From Sinotaia quadrata (lineage: Eukaryota > Mollusca > Gastropoda > Architaenioglossa > Viviparidae), in NCBI GenBank assembly GCA_028829895.1, contig CM054180.1, positions 100,068,635 to 100,132,634 on the forward strand: 64,000 bases of DNA. The letters run 5' to 3'. Shown here piece after piece: positions 36,705 through 49,850 of this stretch; position 1 is the first letter of the stretch; every line of letters starts with the position of its first letter. The notes under the pieces were generated by a model, which worked only from the letters and a program-made list of their open reading frames with translations, was not told the origin of the DNA and ran no database searches. A program made the translations under genes and the position numbers.

Positions 36705-37010
36705 GAATTCTGGTCAGAAGTCTGTCACAATAAATAACTATAGAAGTCTGAATGAGTAACTACAGAAGTCTGCATGAGTAACTATTGAAGTCTACATGAG
36801 TAACACTACTTGTATAGAAGTCTGCATGAGTAACTAGAGAAGTCTGCATGAGTAACTAGAGAAGTCTGCAAGAGTAACACCTAGTTTTAATTGTCTGAAC
36901 GATTAACACCCACGTGTAAAGATTTCTGCATGAGTAACGCCAAATGTATAAAAGTCTGCATGAGTAACACCCAAGTGTATAGAAGTCTGCACGAGTAACA
37001 CCTTATAGTG
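36705..37010. repeat. ~31-bp minisatellite, ~10 diverged copies
   Basis: Unit AGAAGTCTGCATGAGTAACA plus CCCAAGTGTAT, with shorter 22-bp variants at the left. Confidence 0.9.
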
Positions 37011-37020
37011 CTAGTCTTAC

Positions 37021-37082
37021 CGCAAGTACTCGAGTCATATTGCCATTCATTATAATTATAATCTTTGAGATCGAGTGTGAGT
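37021..37082 (-). CDS. candidate internal exon, unknown gene
   Basis: On the minus strand a strong acceptor (TTTCTGCCACCCCAG) leads into 62 bases ending TTGCG|GTAAGA. Two of three frames are open. In phase 2 to 1 it reads LTLDLKDYNYNEWQYDSSTC plus one base. That end phase joins the exon at 16871-16981 (split Gly codon), placing W-x6-C just before the helix-3-like segment, the same spacing as the conserved Trp and Cys of extracellular loop 1 and helix 3 in rhodopsin-like receptors. The resemblance was noticed after the fact and is weak evidence. The other open frame (phase 1 to 0) gives SHSISKIIIIMNGNMTRVLA. Confidence 0.33.
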
Positions 37083-38330
37083 CTGGGGTGGCAGAAATTT
37101 CAGAGGCTGGGGTGGGGTAAAAGTAGTGGATGAATGGGTGAATGAGTTATCTCCCATTATATTGATTGAAAAGTGGTTTAAAGATTCTTAAAAAAAGGGT
37201 CCTATTAGAATATAATTATGATAAATACGAGACAAGTAGTTTTTGTAAGTTTGTCATATTGAATCTGATTACCTATTGGTAGATAACCAGCTTTTCGTCA
37301 ACAAGGCATGGGTCAAAAGTAGTCATAGCGTTAAAGCTGTATACTTTCACAATTACAGGATTAGTGGGACTAGTTAAAATACTCAACGTCCATGCTGGAG
37401 GTTAAATTAAATAGTGGAATCCAATCTGGCTGTTTGAAACTATATCCCCTCCCCGCCTCCCTCAGTCATGACACGTGTCACTTGTAAATGTGACGCTACT
37501 AAAGAATAGATTGCTGGCGTAGCATATTTCTAATGTATGGAAACGAATGACCTTTCGGGATATTTGATAAAAATCCCACTTTCCGATTTATAACACGTGT
37601 CAGTTGTAAATGTGACTCACGTTAAAATATTGCTGGCGCAGCATATTTCTAATGTATGGACACTAAAGACATTTCGTGACATTGATCAAACATTTCAGTG
37701 CTGAGGGTTTATAAAGTACATTTTAAAAATAGTTCAGTTTTAAATCGAGGGTAAGGCTGAACTAATCCGATTGAAACAAAGCAAAAACTACTAAATTAGT
37801 GGAAAAGACTGATAGACCTTAGTACATTGTTAATTATAATATACTAATCAATCTAGGAACATTATTTTAGATAACAGTTACTTAATTTTATTTCAATTTG
37901 TTTATAGATTTAATATTTAGATCAATGCTCTAAAACCATATTAGTATTTCCTTACTTTTACATTATTTAGATATTTCAATGCAATTTTACATTGTAAAAT
38001 GTCTTGCATTTTGATGTTTGGCTACTTGCTATCAGTCAACTTTCACTAATGGTTGAATAGATTGAAGACAGTGGTCCGGAAAGTCGTGAATTTTAACTGT
38101 TGGAGTGTGTCTTAGACTTAACTGCTTTCTTTATTGTATTATTAATAAATTTCTTTGAATGCTATTTCATTTAATTGCTTCAGAAGCAAGAGATGGATAT
38201 TTTCTCGGCACGTTCATTCACTTCATAAACGCGCCATTTTCCAGCTTCAGGCCGCCATGTTTTCTTCCTTCCTAACAAGCCAGTTTATTATATCACTATG
38301 ATCGTGACACACTGTTTCATAACTAACATC
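37083..38330. other. unassigned stretch with one ~121-bp duplication
   Basis: ACACGTGTCACTTGTAAATG...ATTGCTGGCGTAGCATATTT...CTAATGTATGGA occurs at 37468-37548 and again at 37590-37665. Otherwise nothing recognised. Confidence 0.6.
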
Positions 38331-38460
38331 CATTTGGTCTCTCCGTCACTAATGGCATATATCACTATGTAACTAACATCCATTGGTCTCTTCGTCACTA
38401 ATGGCATATATCACTATGTAACTAACATCCATTTGGTCTCTTCGTCACTAATGGCATATG
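38331..38460. repeat. ~50-bp tandem repeat, 3 copies
   Basis: Unit AACTAACATCCATTTGGTCT plus CTTCGTCACTAATGGCATATATCACTATGT. Confidence 0.94.
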
Positions 38461-38934
38461 GGCTCAGACAGCGTGGATTACACGCCTTTATTTCAAATTC
38501 GACCATACCGGATAGGAAGGAGGAAACGGACATTTTTTTTGTCAGTTATCTCCCATTGCTGCCGATCGTCTTGCAAAGACAAGAATCCACGTTTTGTCCC
38601 AACTCCCAGAATTTGATAAGAGCGCATCTTTTACCATTTATATAAGCCCCTTAAATCTTTAAGAAAAAGTAGCTGCAGCCACAAACGATTTATTTTTCAC
38701 AATTTGGACATACTGTGTTTCTGATTGAAACCCGGTTTATTACAATAGGAGATGAAAGATTTAATGTGCACGGTTTAAATCTAGTGGGTTCCAGATAAAT
38801 CTAGTCTCTCATAGCACACATGGAAAATGCATAGCCAGGAGTATAATTCTATTTTCTGTTACACTCATATTTGACTTTAGTTTGGCCCATACTTTAGTTA
38901 AGTAATCTCTCACACTTCAAAACCTTTCAATTCG
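38461..38934. other. unassigned stretch
   Basis: A 70-codon + strand ORF starts in the preceding array. No motif. Confidence 0.45.
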
Positions 38935-39166
<232 letters not shown>

Positions 39167-39804
39167 TCGACTACTGCTACTATTATTATTAATGTCAAGC
39201 GCTGTTACCAATTTGACATCCCCAACGTCGACTTCATAAATCAAGATCAAGATTCCGCTTATCAACGACTTTTGTGTTTACTTCATTAAAATGACAAAGT
39301 ATTTAAAAAAATAAAAATCTCTGATGAGGAATATTTTTCTGTCTCATCAGCTTCGGTAAAATTGAAACACGTCTAGGCTCAACATATAATAAATATAAGT
39401 GTTTGTATAGAGGTCAGAGGTCAGAGCTAAAATTACGGTACGAGACATAATTACTCGCATACTTTAAAAGTAGTAACATTCATTTCTAAATGCCGGCTCA
39501 GAATAAATAGCAACATATAATACCGGCTCAAAACACTTAGCAACATATAATTCCCGCCCAGAATACATAGCAAAATATTTTGAGGTTTAATGGAAGTGCA
39601 TCTTGCTAATACCTACATATACTGGTCCAGAATCTAGTGGATGTCGCAGAAGTTTGGGGCAAAACACGAAAAAGAGTGGGCGGGGTCAATGCCACACGTT
39701 GTGCGACGCTAATGAGAAGACAGGTGGGGCGTGGTCCATTGGATAGCTTGGTGCAATGTATCTACACCATGGCAATCAAAGCGATGGTACAATTGCACTT
39801 GTGA
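39167..39804. other. unassigned stretch
   Basis: A three-copy AATAcATAGCAAcATATAAT-type motif lies near 39500-39570. No gene recognised. Confidence 0.45.
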
Positions 39805-40292
39805 ATATTAGTACAAGAATGATTGTTAGTACCAGAACGACTGTGATTGATAGTACCAGAACGACTGTGATTGATAATAATACAAGAACGACTGTGATTG
39901 ATAGTACAAGAACGACTGTGATTGATAATAATACAAGAACGACTGTGATTGTTAGTACAAGAACGACTGTGATTGATAATAATATAAGAACGACTGTGAT
40001 TGTTAGTACAAGAACGACTGTGATTGATAATAATACAAGAACGACTGTGATTGTTAATACAAGAACGACTGTGATTGTTAGTACAAGAACGACTGTGATT
40101 GTTAGTACAAGAACGACTGTGATTGTTAGTACAAGAACGACTGTGATTGATAATAATACAAGAACGACTGTGATTGTTAGTACAAGAACGACTGTGATTG
40201 TTAGTACAAGAACGACTGTGATTGTTAGTACAAGAACGACTGTGATTGTTAATACAAGAACGACTGTGATTGTTAATACAAGAACGACTGTA
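39805..40292. repeat. 24/27-bp minisatellite, ~19 copies
   Basis: Unit TACAAGAACGACTGTGATTG plus TTAG. Interspersed 27-bp units carry ATAATAA. Both lengths are multiples of three, so a 230-codon + strand ORF (TRTTVIVS repeat) and a 194-codon minus ORF overlap it. Confidence 0.96.
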
Positions 40293-40444
40293 GTCAGATT
40301 GAATCTCCCCAGGGAGATGTGGTACCGTAGGAAGTTTCAAGCCCATGATGCAACATTCTTAACTAAAATTAATTGCACTAAAAGACGTCATCGACTATCG
40401 TCTGAGGATGACGTTCAGACAACAGCATCACCACCTCTCTTCAT

Positions 40445-40770
40445 ATGATGTTCAAATGAATAGATTTGCCCACTGGCCAATCTCAGTACCCTTTTTAATA
40501 TGATGCTCTAAAGAATAGATTTGCCCACTGGCCAATCTCAGTGCCTTTATTAATATGATGTTCAAAAGAATAGATTTGCCCATTGGCCAATCTCAGTGCC
40601 TATTTTTAATATGATGTTCAAAAGAATAGATTTGCATACTGGCCAATCTCAATGCCTTTTTTAATATGATGTTCAAAAGAATAGATTTGCATACTGGCCA
40701 ATCTAAGTGCCTTTTTTAATATGATGTTCAAAAGAATAGATTTGCCCACTGGCCAATCTCAGTGCCTAAG
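40445..40770. repeat. ~56-bp minisatellite, 6 copies
   Basis: Unit ATGATGTTCAAAAGAATAGA plus TTTGCCCACTGGCCAATCTCAGTGCCTTTTTTAAT. Confidence 0.96.
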
Positions 40771-41524
40771 AGACGCCAACGAGCCCTTTGTAAACAACCG
40801 TTACTAGAAAAATAACTGCGGAAAGAGCAACAAGTGTTAAATGTTTCAGGCACCACATCAGTGCTTGCCTGCTAAACATTTTTCTTAATGATATATTATA
40901 ATTTCTAGCTGATAGAGTGAAAGGCCTGACAATTGATAAACAAGAGTTTGGGATTTGGGAAGAGTGAAAGAATGAATAGAGTGAATAGATAGATACGATT
41001 GCAGACCTATTGCAGGCAGAACCGAAAAGATTGATATTGTTTGTTCAAAACGTTTTCTTTCGTAATTATTTTACAACATATGGCTTAGTAATAAGGTCCA
41101 ATTCTCTTTATTGTTTACATTGACTGAACAGTGTTGACCTTAATACCAATGCTGCAAATCTGCTAAATGCCTACATCTAGGTCACCTGCGGATAATTTAA
41201 AATAGAAAATATAATACTTCAGATCTATTTTTTATTTTTATATTATAATCTATTTCCAGCTAACATTTAATATTCTCATGCAAAATTTGATAGCTTCAGC
41301 AACACAGGGTTCAGGTAAGGTTCATACAATGACCCATATTTCAACCTTATTAATATTCATTGCTGAAGTGCCTGCAAAACCTAAAGAGGAATTTTATGTG
41401 TAACATGTACAGCATTATTATGAATATAAAAATGAGATCAAGGTTATCAGTCAAACTTTGTGCATGGGTAGTAGTCTCCTTGTTTCGTTCCCGGACACAT
41501 TCGACTGTTACACAACTGCTTGGG
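40771..41524. other. unassigned stretch
   Basis: No gene recognised. Confidence 0.5.
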
Positions 41525-42490
41525 CGTGTACTTGTAGATGTGCGTACGTGTACTTTTAGATATGTCTATGTGTGCTTTTAGATTTGTGTACGTGTACTTT
41601 TAGATGTGCGTTCGTGTACATGTAGATGTGTGCACGTGTACTTTTAGATATGTCTATGTGTGCTTTTAGATGTGTGTACCTGTAATTTTAGATGTGCTTT
41701 CGTGTACATGTAGATATGTGCACGTGTACCTTTAGATATGTCTACGTTTACTTTTAGATGCGCGTACATGCATTTTTAGATGTGTATATGTGTACTTGTA
41801 GATGCGTGTACGTGCAATTGTAGATGTGTACGTCTACTGTTAGATATGTGAACGTGTAATTGCAGATGAGTGTACGTGTACTTAAAGATGTGTGTACATG
41901 TACATTTAGATATGTTTATAATTCTATATGTACTTTTAGATGTGTGTACGTGTACTTAAAGATGTGTGTAAGTGTACTTTTAGACGTGTGTACATGTACA
42001 TGTAGATCTATGTACGTGTATTTTTAGATATGTCTACGTGTACTTTTAGATGTATGTTTACTTGTAGATGTGTGTACCTGCACTTTTAGAAATGTCTACG
42101 TGTACTTTTAAATGTGTGTACTTTTAGATGTGGGTACGTGTACTTGTGTATATGAGTGTACGTGTACTTTTAGATATGTCTATATGTATTTGTAGATGTA
42201 TGTACGTGTACTTTTAGATATGTCTATATGTATTTGTAGATGTGTGTACGTGTACTTTAAGATATGTCTATATGCATTTGTATATGTGTGTACGTGTACT
42301 TTTAGATATGTCTATATGTATTTGTAGATGTGTGTACGTGTAGTTTATATGTGCGTAGCTGTAATTTTAGACGTGTGTATGTGTACCTATAGATGTGTGT
42401 ACGTGTACTTTAGATGTGTGTAGCTGTACCTTTAGACGTTTGTATGTGTACCTGTAGATGTGTGTACGTGTACTTTTAGACGTGTGTAGC
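41525..42490. repeat. highly degenerate ~22-bp tandem repeat, ~1 kb
   Basis: Built from GTGTACGTGTACTTTTAGAT and ATGTCTATATGTATTTGTAG modules. A local four-fold higher-order unit (ATATGTCTATATGTATTTGT next to GTGTACGTGTACTTTTAG) occurs at about 42170-42340. Confidence 0.93.
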
Positions 42491-42876
42491 AAGAAAAATG
42501 CGTGCTTGTGGCGAACCAATGCATTACCAACATGAATTATTTTTTAATACACCAAAATTGATTATATTGCAGTACACCAACATTGATTATATTGCAAACC
42601 ACGAATATTACCATTTATACAGTTTTACTTTTGTATCTTTTATTTGCTAAAGGCGAGCTTTATATCGATTTTAAAATGTATTTATTTGCTGTATTTGACT
42701 GATCAATGAAAAATAATTTTTATCTTTCTGTTTGTAGATTGTTCTTTGTGTGAAGGAGAATGTAATGGTTCAGTGACCTCAAACATTGTTAGGTAGATAA
42801 CCTAAGAAGAAAAGACTTCACTTCTAAAATAGGAAAATATATTTTGCATTATTAAAATTCCAGTCTCAGCATGTAA
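42491..42876. other. unassigned stretch
   Basis: A short duplicated ACACCAAAATTGATTATATTGCA pair occurs near 42550. No gene recognised. Confidence 0.5.
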
Positions 42877-43904
42877 TCCACACATTAATTGGTGTTAACG
42901 CTCTATGGGGATTTGTGAGAAACATCTGAACAGATTTGTACCCACACATTAATTGGTGTTAACGCTCTATGGGGATTTGTGAGAAACATCTGAACAGATT
43001 TGTACCCACACATTAATTGGTGTTAACGCTCTATGGGGATTTGTGAGAAACATCTGAACAGATTTGTACCCACACATTAATTGGTGTTAACGCTCTATGG
43101 GGATTTGTGAGAAACATCTGAACAGATTTGTACCCACACATTAATTGGTGTTAACGCTCTATGGGGATTTGTGAGAAACATCTGAACAGATTTGTACCCA
43201 CACATTAATTGGTGTTAACGCTCTATGGGGATTTGTGAGAAACATCTGAACAGATTTGTACCCACACATTAATTGGTGTTAACGCTCTATGGGGATTTGT
43301 GAGAAACATCTGAACAGATTTGTACCCACACATTAATTGGTGCTAACGCTCTATGGGGATTTGTGAGAAACATCTGAACAGATTTGTACCCACACATTAA
43401 TTGGTGTTAACGCTCTATGGGGATTTGTGAGAAACATCTGAACAGATTTGTACCCACACATTAATTGGTGTTAACGCTCTATGGGGATTTGTGAGAAACA
43501 TCTGAACAGATTTGTACCCACACATTAATTGGTGTTAACGCTCTATGGGGATTTGTGAGAAACATCTGAACAGATTTGTACCCACACATTAATTGGTGTT
43601 AACGCTCTATGGGGATTTGTGAGAAACATCTGAACAGATTTGTACCCACACATTAATTGGTGTTAACGCTCTATGGGGATTTGTGAGAAACATCTGAACA
43701 GATTTGTACCCACACATTAATTGGTGTTAACGCTCTATGGGGATTTGTGAGAAACATCTGAACAGATTTGTACCCACACATTAATTGGTGCTAACGCTCT
43801 ATGGGGATTTGTGAGAAACATCTGAACAGATTTGAAACACACATTAATTGGTGCTAACGCTCTATGGGGATTTGTGAGAAACATCTGAACAGATTTGTAC
43901 CCAC
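42877..43904. repeat. 64-bp minisatellite, 16 copies, nearly identical
   Basis: Unit ACCCACACATTAATTGGTGT plus TAACGCTCTATGGGGATTTG and TGAGAAACATCTGAACAGATTTGT. Only a few substitutions (GGTGCTAAC at about 43341, 43788 and 43850) and one 3-4 base deletion near 43833. Its uniformity implies recent expansion or active homogenisation. Confidence 0.99.
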
Positions 43905-45094
43905 GCTACCACAGCGCTAGTTCCAACCAGCCATACTCTGACTGGAGGTACTCACACTGGTTCACTCGGACTGTTGTGAAGAAAAGTCTAAACAGATCTG
44001 AGTTTAGAAGTATTTCATTCTGAGTCAATAACGCGTTTCGGATACGAAATATTAAAGCAGGCCACCAACAACGAACAAACGTAAACGAGGATTAGGTCAA
44101 GGACAGGCGAGCAGGTTTTAATAATTGTCCTTGAACGAGTTTATCTTCATTAACCACTTATATAGCAATTATACCGATAATTTGATTTCACGATGTGCAG
44201 TGTATTAATATATGTATTTGTTCTTTAATGTCCCACTCTCAGATATCTGCATGTTTGATAAATGTTGCAGCAAGATCACTGAATATATTCGCATGCGGTT
44301 ATCAGCTTTTCGGCATGTTATTGTCAGGTAGATGGCGCAAGTTGACAATCCCGGCGCGTTTTGCACCAATGCAAATAACTCTTTTGGTGAAATAGTTACG
44401 ACAATGAAATTAACATAATTTGGAATGGACTGTACCCTTCCCTCCTTCCCTCATACCCCTCGCTATAAGACTAGGCATGCTAACACAAACTACATTTTTA
44501 TTAACCCCTTCAACGAGGACTCAATTAAGACAAAATGCCGAACCATAAATCTTGTGGTGACATGAACAGAGAAATGTTTAGAAATTGAAAAGTTTTCTTT
44601 CTTTTTACTTCACAAATTGCTTAAAACACAAGCAAATTGTAACATTGCATTTAATTTTGCACACTGTTTTACTTCTATCAAAGAAGGGACCACGTGACCT
44701 AGCTACGGTCTGCTGTGTGTGAATTCTGTTGGGACACAAATCAGTTACGTAACAAGTGCAGAAACTACAATGAATGACTTTTTTCCCCAAAAAAACACTT
44801 GCAAAAGAAGATAGTTCAAACACTTGTCTACAATAAGATTATGTGTTACAGTAAAAGAAATATGCCAAACTCTTGACCAGCTTATTAGAATTATTTTAGC
44901 ATATACCAGAAAATGAAACCAAGAATGTCCTGAAAAGCCCACAACAACAAGAACAACAGAGCCTCAGATAGAGGTCAACAACAGCATATACAAGACAGAT
45001 AGACCCCGGCCGCAACGAACAAAACAGCGGAGCAGTAAGAAAAACAATACAAACAACTTTTATACACATGAACAACTCACACATACAGCTCACA
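43905..45094. other. unassigned stretch
   Basis: No gene recognised. The short minus ORFs at 44605-45093 are Cys/Phe-rich but have no visible domain, and they run into the following array. Confidence 0.45.
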
Positions 45095-45790
45095 TTCGCT
45101 TTGATTCAAAGAACAAAACAATGAAACAAGATAAAGAACAGTACACAACACACTCGGATGCAACCTGATTAAAGAACAAAAGAGTGAAACAAAAAATGAA
45201 CAGCACACAACAGACGCAAATACACCCTTATTAAAACAAAATAGTGAAACAAGAACAAGAACAACACACAACACACTTAAATAACCATTATTAAAACAAA
45301 ATAGTGAAACAAGAACAAGAACAGCACACATCAAATACACCTGCTTGAAAGAACAAAATAGTGAAACAAGAAGAAGAACAGCACACACCACACTCAGATA
45401 CACCCTGATTGAAAGAACAAAATGGTGAAACAAGAACAGCACACAAACAGAACTCAGATAAACTCTGATTGAAAGAACAAAATAGTGAAACAAGAACAAA
45501 AACAACACACAAAAACCCAGATAAACCAGGTTTCAAAGAACAAAACAGTGAAACAAGAACAAAAACAACACAAATAAAGCTCATATAAACCAGGTTTCAA
45601 AGAACAAAACAGTGAAACAAGAACAAAAACAACACACAAAAAAACCAGATAAACCAGGTTTCAAAGAACAAAACAGTGAAACAAGAACAGCACATAACAC
45701 ACAGATAAACCCCGATTCAAAGAACAATATAGTGAGATAAGAACAAGAACAACACACAACACAACTCGCATACACTCTGAACAACAACAC
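45095..45790. repeat. diverged ~60-bp tandem repeat, ~11-12 copies
   Basis: Unit AGAACAAAATAGTGAAACAA plus GAACAAGAACAGCACACAACACACTCAGATAAACCCTGATTCAA. The minus strand reads VLVSLFCSL repeats in shifting frames. Non-coding. Confidence 0.93.
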
Positions 45791-46455
45791 TCAAACATAC
45801 CCTGATTGTAATATTTAAGGCAATGTTGTCAATGAACACAATAAATGACCACGTCGAAGCACGTCTGTACAACCGTAAAACGAAAACATCTAACATTGAA
45901 GTCGGTTAAGCAGATTTTTACAAATATGTTCCTCACCTTTAGACCTTTCCTTCTCTGGAGTACAGACCACGCATTGAACAACTACTTCCAAAACACCATC
46001 ACTCTCTTTCAAAATATGAATAAAAATAGCCTCCTGTTGTAATCCACTGTCTCCTGTGTGCCTAGATCAGTGCTCATAAAGTGAAGGTCCTTTGCTAGAA
46101 TAAAGGCTGTTAGCTTCTAAATCACAATAATTAAGACTAGAAATATATTGTCACTTTTAATTCACAGTAATTAGAACTGGAAGTCTGTTTGTTGTCATGC
46201 AGTCACTCAATATTTAAAATAAATAGAACCGACATTTTTATTTAAAGCTCACTCCTGATTTACATGCACTAGAGTAGATATTTCTCGAAATATATCGTTG
46301 ATAAATTACAGCGCATAAGTATTTAAAGGAAGTTGAAGCTAATTCAAACTGTCACTCATAATTCACAAAAATTATTTCCATGATGTCAGTCTTATTCATA
46401 ATAATGAGAACTGGAAATCTCTTTGTTCCACACGGTCATTCCCAATTATTATGAT
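45791..46455. other. unassigned stretch with old repeats
   Basis: Diverged AATTAGAACTGGAAGTCT...TTGTTGTCATGCAGTCACTC motifs at about 46110-46450 suggest a decayed tandem repeat. Confidence 0.55.
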
Positions 46456-46622
46456 CGGAGATTTATAGTTGTTCAAACACATCAATCTAAATCACAAGGA
46501 GATTTATAGTTGTTCAAACACATCAATCTAAATCACAAGGAGATTTATAGTTGTTCAAACACATCAATCTAAATCACAAGGAGATTTATAGTTGTTCAAA
46601 CACATCAATCTAAATCACAATG
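46456..46622. repeat. 41-bp minisatellite, 4 copies
   Basis: Unit GGAGATTTATAGTTGTTCAA plus ACACATCAATCTAAATCACAA. Confidence 0.97.
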
Positions 46623-46767
46623 AAAGGATCTTTTTGGTGAAATCCATTATTCATTAATCCACTCTATAATCAGAAGAATTACCCGGTCATCTCTGTCCCA
46701 ACCAGTTCAGAGGATTTTGAATTAGACGTTTGTTAATGTAACTATCAGATCCAACTCACAACATAAA

Positions 46768-47193
46768 CGTCAGGCATATCCAGTCAAAATTTCTTTTCCT
46801 ATTGCACAAGCAAATTCGACCATAAGCAAAGTTTAACATGTCAGGCATATCCAGTCAAAATTTCTTTTCCTATTGCACAAGCAAATTCGACCATAAGCAA
46901 AGTTTAACATGTCAGGCATATCCAGTCAAAATTTCTTTTCCTATTGCACAAGCAAATTCGACCATAAGCAAAGTTTAACATGTCAGGCATATCCAGTCAA
47001 AATTTCTTTTCCTATTGCACAAGCAAATTCGACCATAAGCAAAGTTTAACATGTCAGGCATATCCAGTCAAAATTTCTTTTCCTATTGCACAAGCAAATT
47101 CGACCATAAGCAAAGTTTAACATGTCAGGCATATCCAGTCAAAATTTCTTTTCCTATTGCAGAAGCAAATTCGACCATAAGCAAAGTTTAAAT
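46768..47193. repeat. 71-bp minisatellite, 6 copies
   Basis: Unit GTCAGGCATATCCAGTCAAA plus ATTTCTTTTCCTATTGCACAAGCAAATTCGACC and a tail. Copies start every 71 bases from 46768. Same period as the array at 34753 but unrelated sequence. Confidence 0.98.
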
Positions 47194-47680
47194 GCACGTT
47201 CATAATGTAGTGTAGAAAGACTTGACTTTAGGAAGTACAACGTTCTGCTGCCAATAGTACTTTGAATTTTTTTACTTTCTTATTTCTTTTTTGTTAAAGC
47301 ACTTCTTACACAAATATATTTATTATTACAGTCCTTCCTTCAAGATATGTACTTGATGTCCAGCCCAAGACTGTCACCTTCATTGTGATGGGGGTTTGAG
47401 CAAGAAAATGTGGCGGCCAACTGGCATAAATCCACTGAAGTCCAAAACATCTGTATACAAAGTAAGGGAGGCAATCGGTCACTGCGGTCATCTGGAGGCG
47501 AATAAGGACAGCAGTGAAGGGTTTCGTCATGTGGCTTGCCAAAACAAACGCTGGGAAACACTCCAAGTGTTCGAGAAGTGTTTGTCCAAGAAGGGGTAGC
47601 GCTTCCATCGATTGCACGTCTTACTGTTCTTTTTTCTTGTCGCAAGCATTCATTTGGAGCACGTTCGGGCAAAATCTACC
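47194..47680. other. unassigned, GC-richer patch
   Basis: 47390-47640 is open on both strands for 67-110 codons and is less AT-rich than its surroundings. I recognise no domain and no splice pair. A decayed transposon or an exon are both possible. Confidence 0.35.
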
Positions 47681-47938
<258 letters not shown>

Positions 47939-48561
47939 TCTGATTTTTTAAATCTCTGTTTAGCGTGCACTCTACAAGTACCGTTTTAAAAGTCTGCCCT
48001 TTTAATCATAATCGTACTAAATTTGCGGTTTCATCTTGGTTTTAGCAAATTTCTATCGTGATGGTTCAATATTATTTTCATTGTGTGCCTTTCTTAATTT
48101 TTTCTTCTCAATTTCATCCAGAGTTAAATCTCTTTTTATCTCTCTCTCTGATTCAGAAATAATTTCGTATTCTGATTGAAATTTTTTTTCATTTATCAGC
48201 ACTAAAATTTATTTATCTGCATTTATTTATATGTTCATTTATCGGTTGCCAGAAATATGATATGCTATTTGCAAATCACTAAATCGCACGCACAGTACAT
48301 GCAATGTCAAATACATTATTTTTTTATTATTGAGCACACATATCTTATTAATATTATTATTATCATTAATTATGCATACACATAATAAAATATCTGTTCT
48401 AAAGCAAAATGTACAATTTAATTACACAAGATTTATCCAGTCATGTAATAAAAGAGAGCAAAAGTAAAAGCACAGCAATCACCCTTAAACTAAGTGTATG
48501 TGAATTTGAATAATGTCTCCTGAGATGCGTGCATGAAAGAACAATATATGTGTTTGTATAT
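47939..48561. other. unassigned AT-rich stretch
   Basis: No gene recognised. Confidence 0.5.
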
Positions 48562-48700
48562 GTGTGGGGGTGCGCGTGTGTGTGTGTGTGTGTGTGAGAG
48601 AGAGAAAGAGAGGGAGAGAAGGGGGGTGAAAGAAAATGAAAGAAAGAACAGAAAAAGGAAAAAGAAAGACAAAGAGAGAAGAAAGGAAGGAAAGAAAAAT
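48562..48700. repeat. (TG)n followed by ~105-bp polypurine tract
   Basis: TG to 48597, then almost pure A/G (GAGAGAAAGAGAGGGAGAGA...GAAAGGAAGGAAAGAAAAAT). Confidence 0.95.
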
Positions 48701-49224
48701 GCCAACGTGAATTTGTGCTTTCGCTGTGCCAGATCTGGCACTGACAGTGTGTGTGAACGCACTCGTAAACCACGGGTTCACGCCTCTCTTGTCATGGCTT
48801 GCGTCCTCACAAACCCAGCAACCGCACTGGTACACAATCCATGACGTCACAAACGCTGCCACGGGCCAGCCAGGTAGTGTTTGCTTTTGGAGTGTTTGAT
48901 GGGCATTGATGCACTTTATCCCATCAGGACCCGTGACACAAGCCTTTCTTCCATCTACCCTCCCCACGAAAAAAAAAATCACAAAAAAAAAATCCAAACA
49001 ATCTACAAAAATAAATAAAAATGTAAAGTACTCTTTATTTTGCCCGGCCAAAGGAGATATAGATGTTGTGACGTCACTGATTTTAATTTCTAGTTTACTA
49101 CAATTAGTAGAGAGTTATTATTAGTAGACAGATAATAGTATGAAGATCAGTTATGTAATTTGCGAAAGTACTATTTTTTGAGACAACGAAAGGCCGACTT
49201 CGTAAATCTGTTTCACCAGCAAAT
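48701..49224. other. unassigned, GC-richer patch
   Basis: 48705-48860 is GC-richer and contains a perfect 16-base palindrome GTGCCAGATCTGGCAC. The minus frame there (VYQCGCWVCEDASHDKRGVN) looks protein-like and has a CCAG acceptor-like site, but no good donor. Confidence 0.35.
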
Positions 49225-49850
49225 AAAAGCAAAGAAAGATAAACAAATTGCTTTCACAGATTTTAAGCATAGAACAAGAAAGATAATCAAACAAATTGCT
49301 TTCACAGATTGTAAACATAGAACAAAAAAGATAATCAAACAAATTGCTTTCACAGATTGTAAACATAGAACAAGAAAGATAATCAAACAAATTGCTTTCA
49401 CAGATTTTAAACATAGAACAAGAAAGATAAACAAATTGCTTTCACAGATTTTAAACAATGAACAAGAAAGATAATCAAACAAATTGCTTTCACAGATTTT
49501 AAACATAGAACAAGAAAGATAAACAAATTGCTTTCACAGATTTTAAACATAGAATAAGAAAGATAATCAAACAAATTGCTTTCACAGATTTTAAACATAG
49601 AACAAGAAAGATAATCAAACAAATTGCTCTCACAGATTTTAAACATAGAACAAGAAAGATAATCAAACAAATTGCTCTCACAGATTTTAAACATAGAACA
49701 AGAAAGATAATCAAACAAATTGCTCTCACAGATTTTAAACATAGAACAAGAAAGATAATCAAACAAATTGCTTTAAGAATTTAAACATAGAACAAGAAAG
49801 ATAATCAAACAAATTGCTTTAAGAATTTAAACATAGTGAAATGGAACAAG
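49225..49850. repeat. 48/44-bp minisatellite, ~13 copies
   Basis: Unit GAACAAGAAAGATAATCAAA plus CAAATTGCTTTCACAGATTTTAAACATA. 44-bp units lack ATCA. Both strands give repetitive ORFs. Confidence 0.96.

Noticed and set aside
39756..40448. 230-codon + strand ORF of TRTTVIVS repeats
   Set aside because: 24/27-bp array; the opposite strand is open over the same span, and the non-repetitive tail has no recognisable domain.
48485..49051. 188-codon minus-strand ORF
   Set aside because: Half of it reads through polypurine and TG simple sequence; the GC-richer part lacks a donor.
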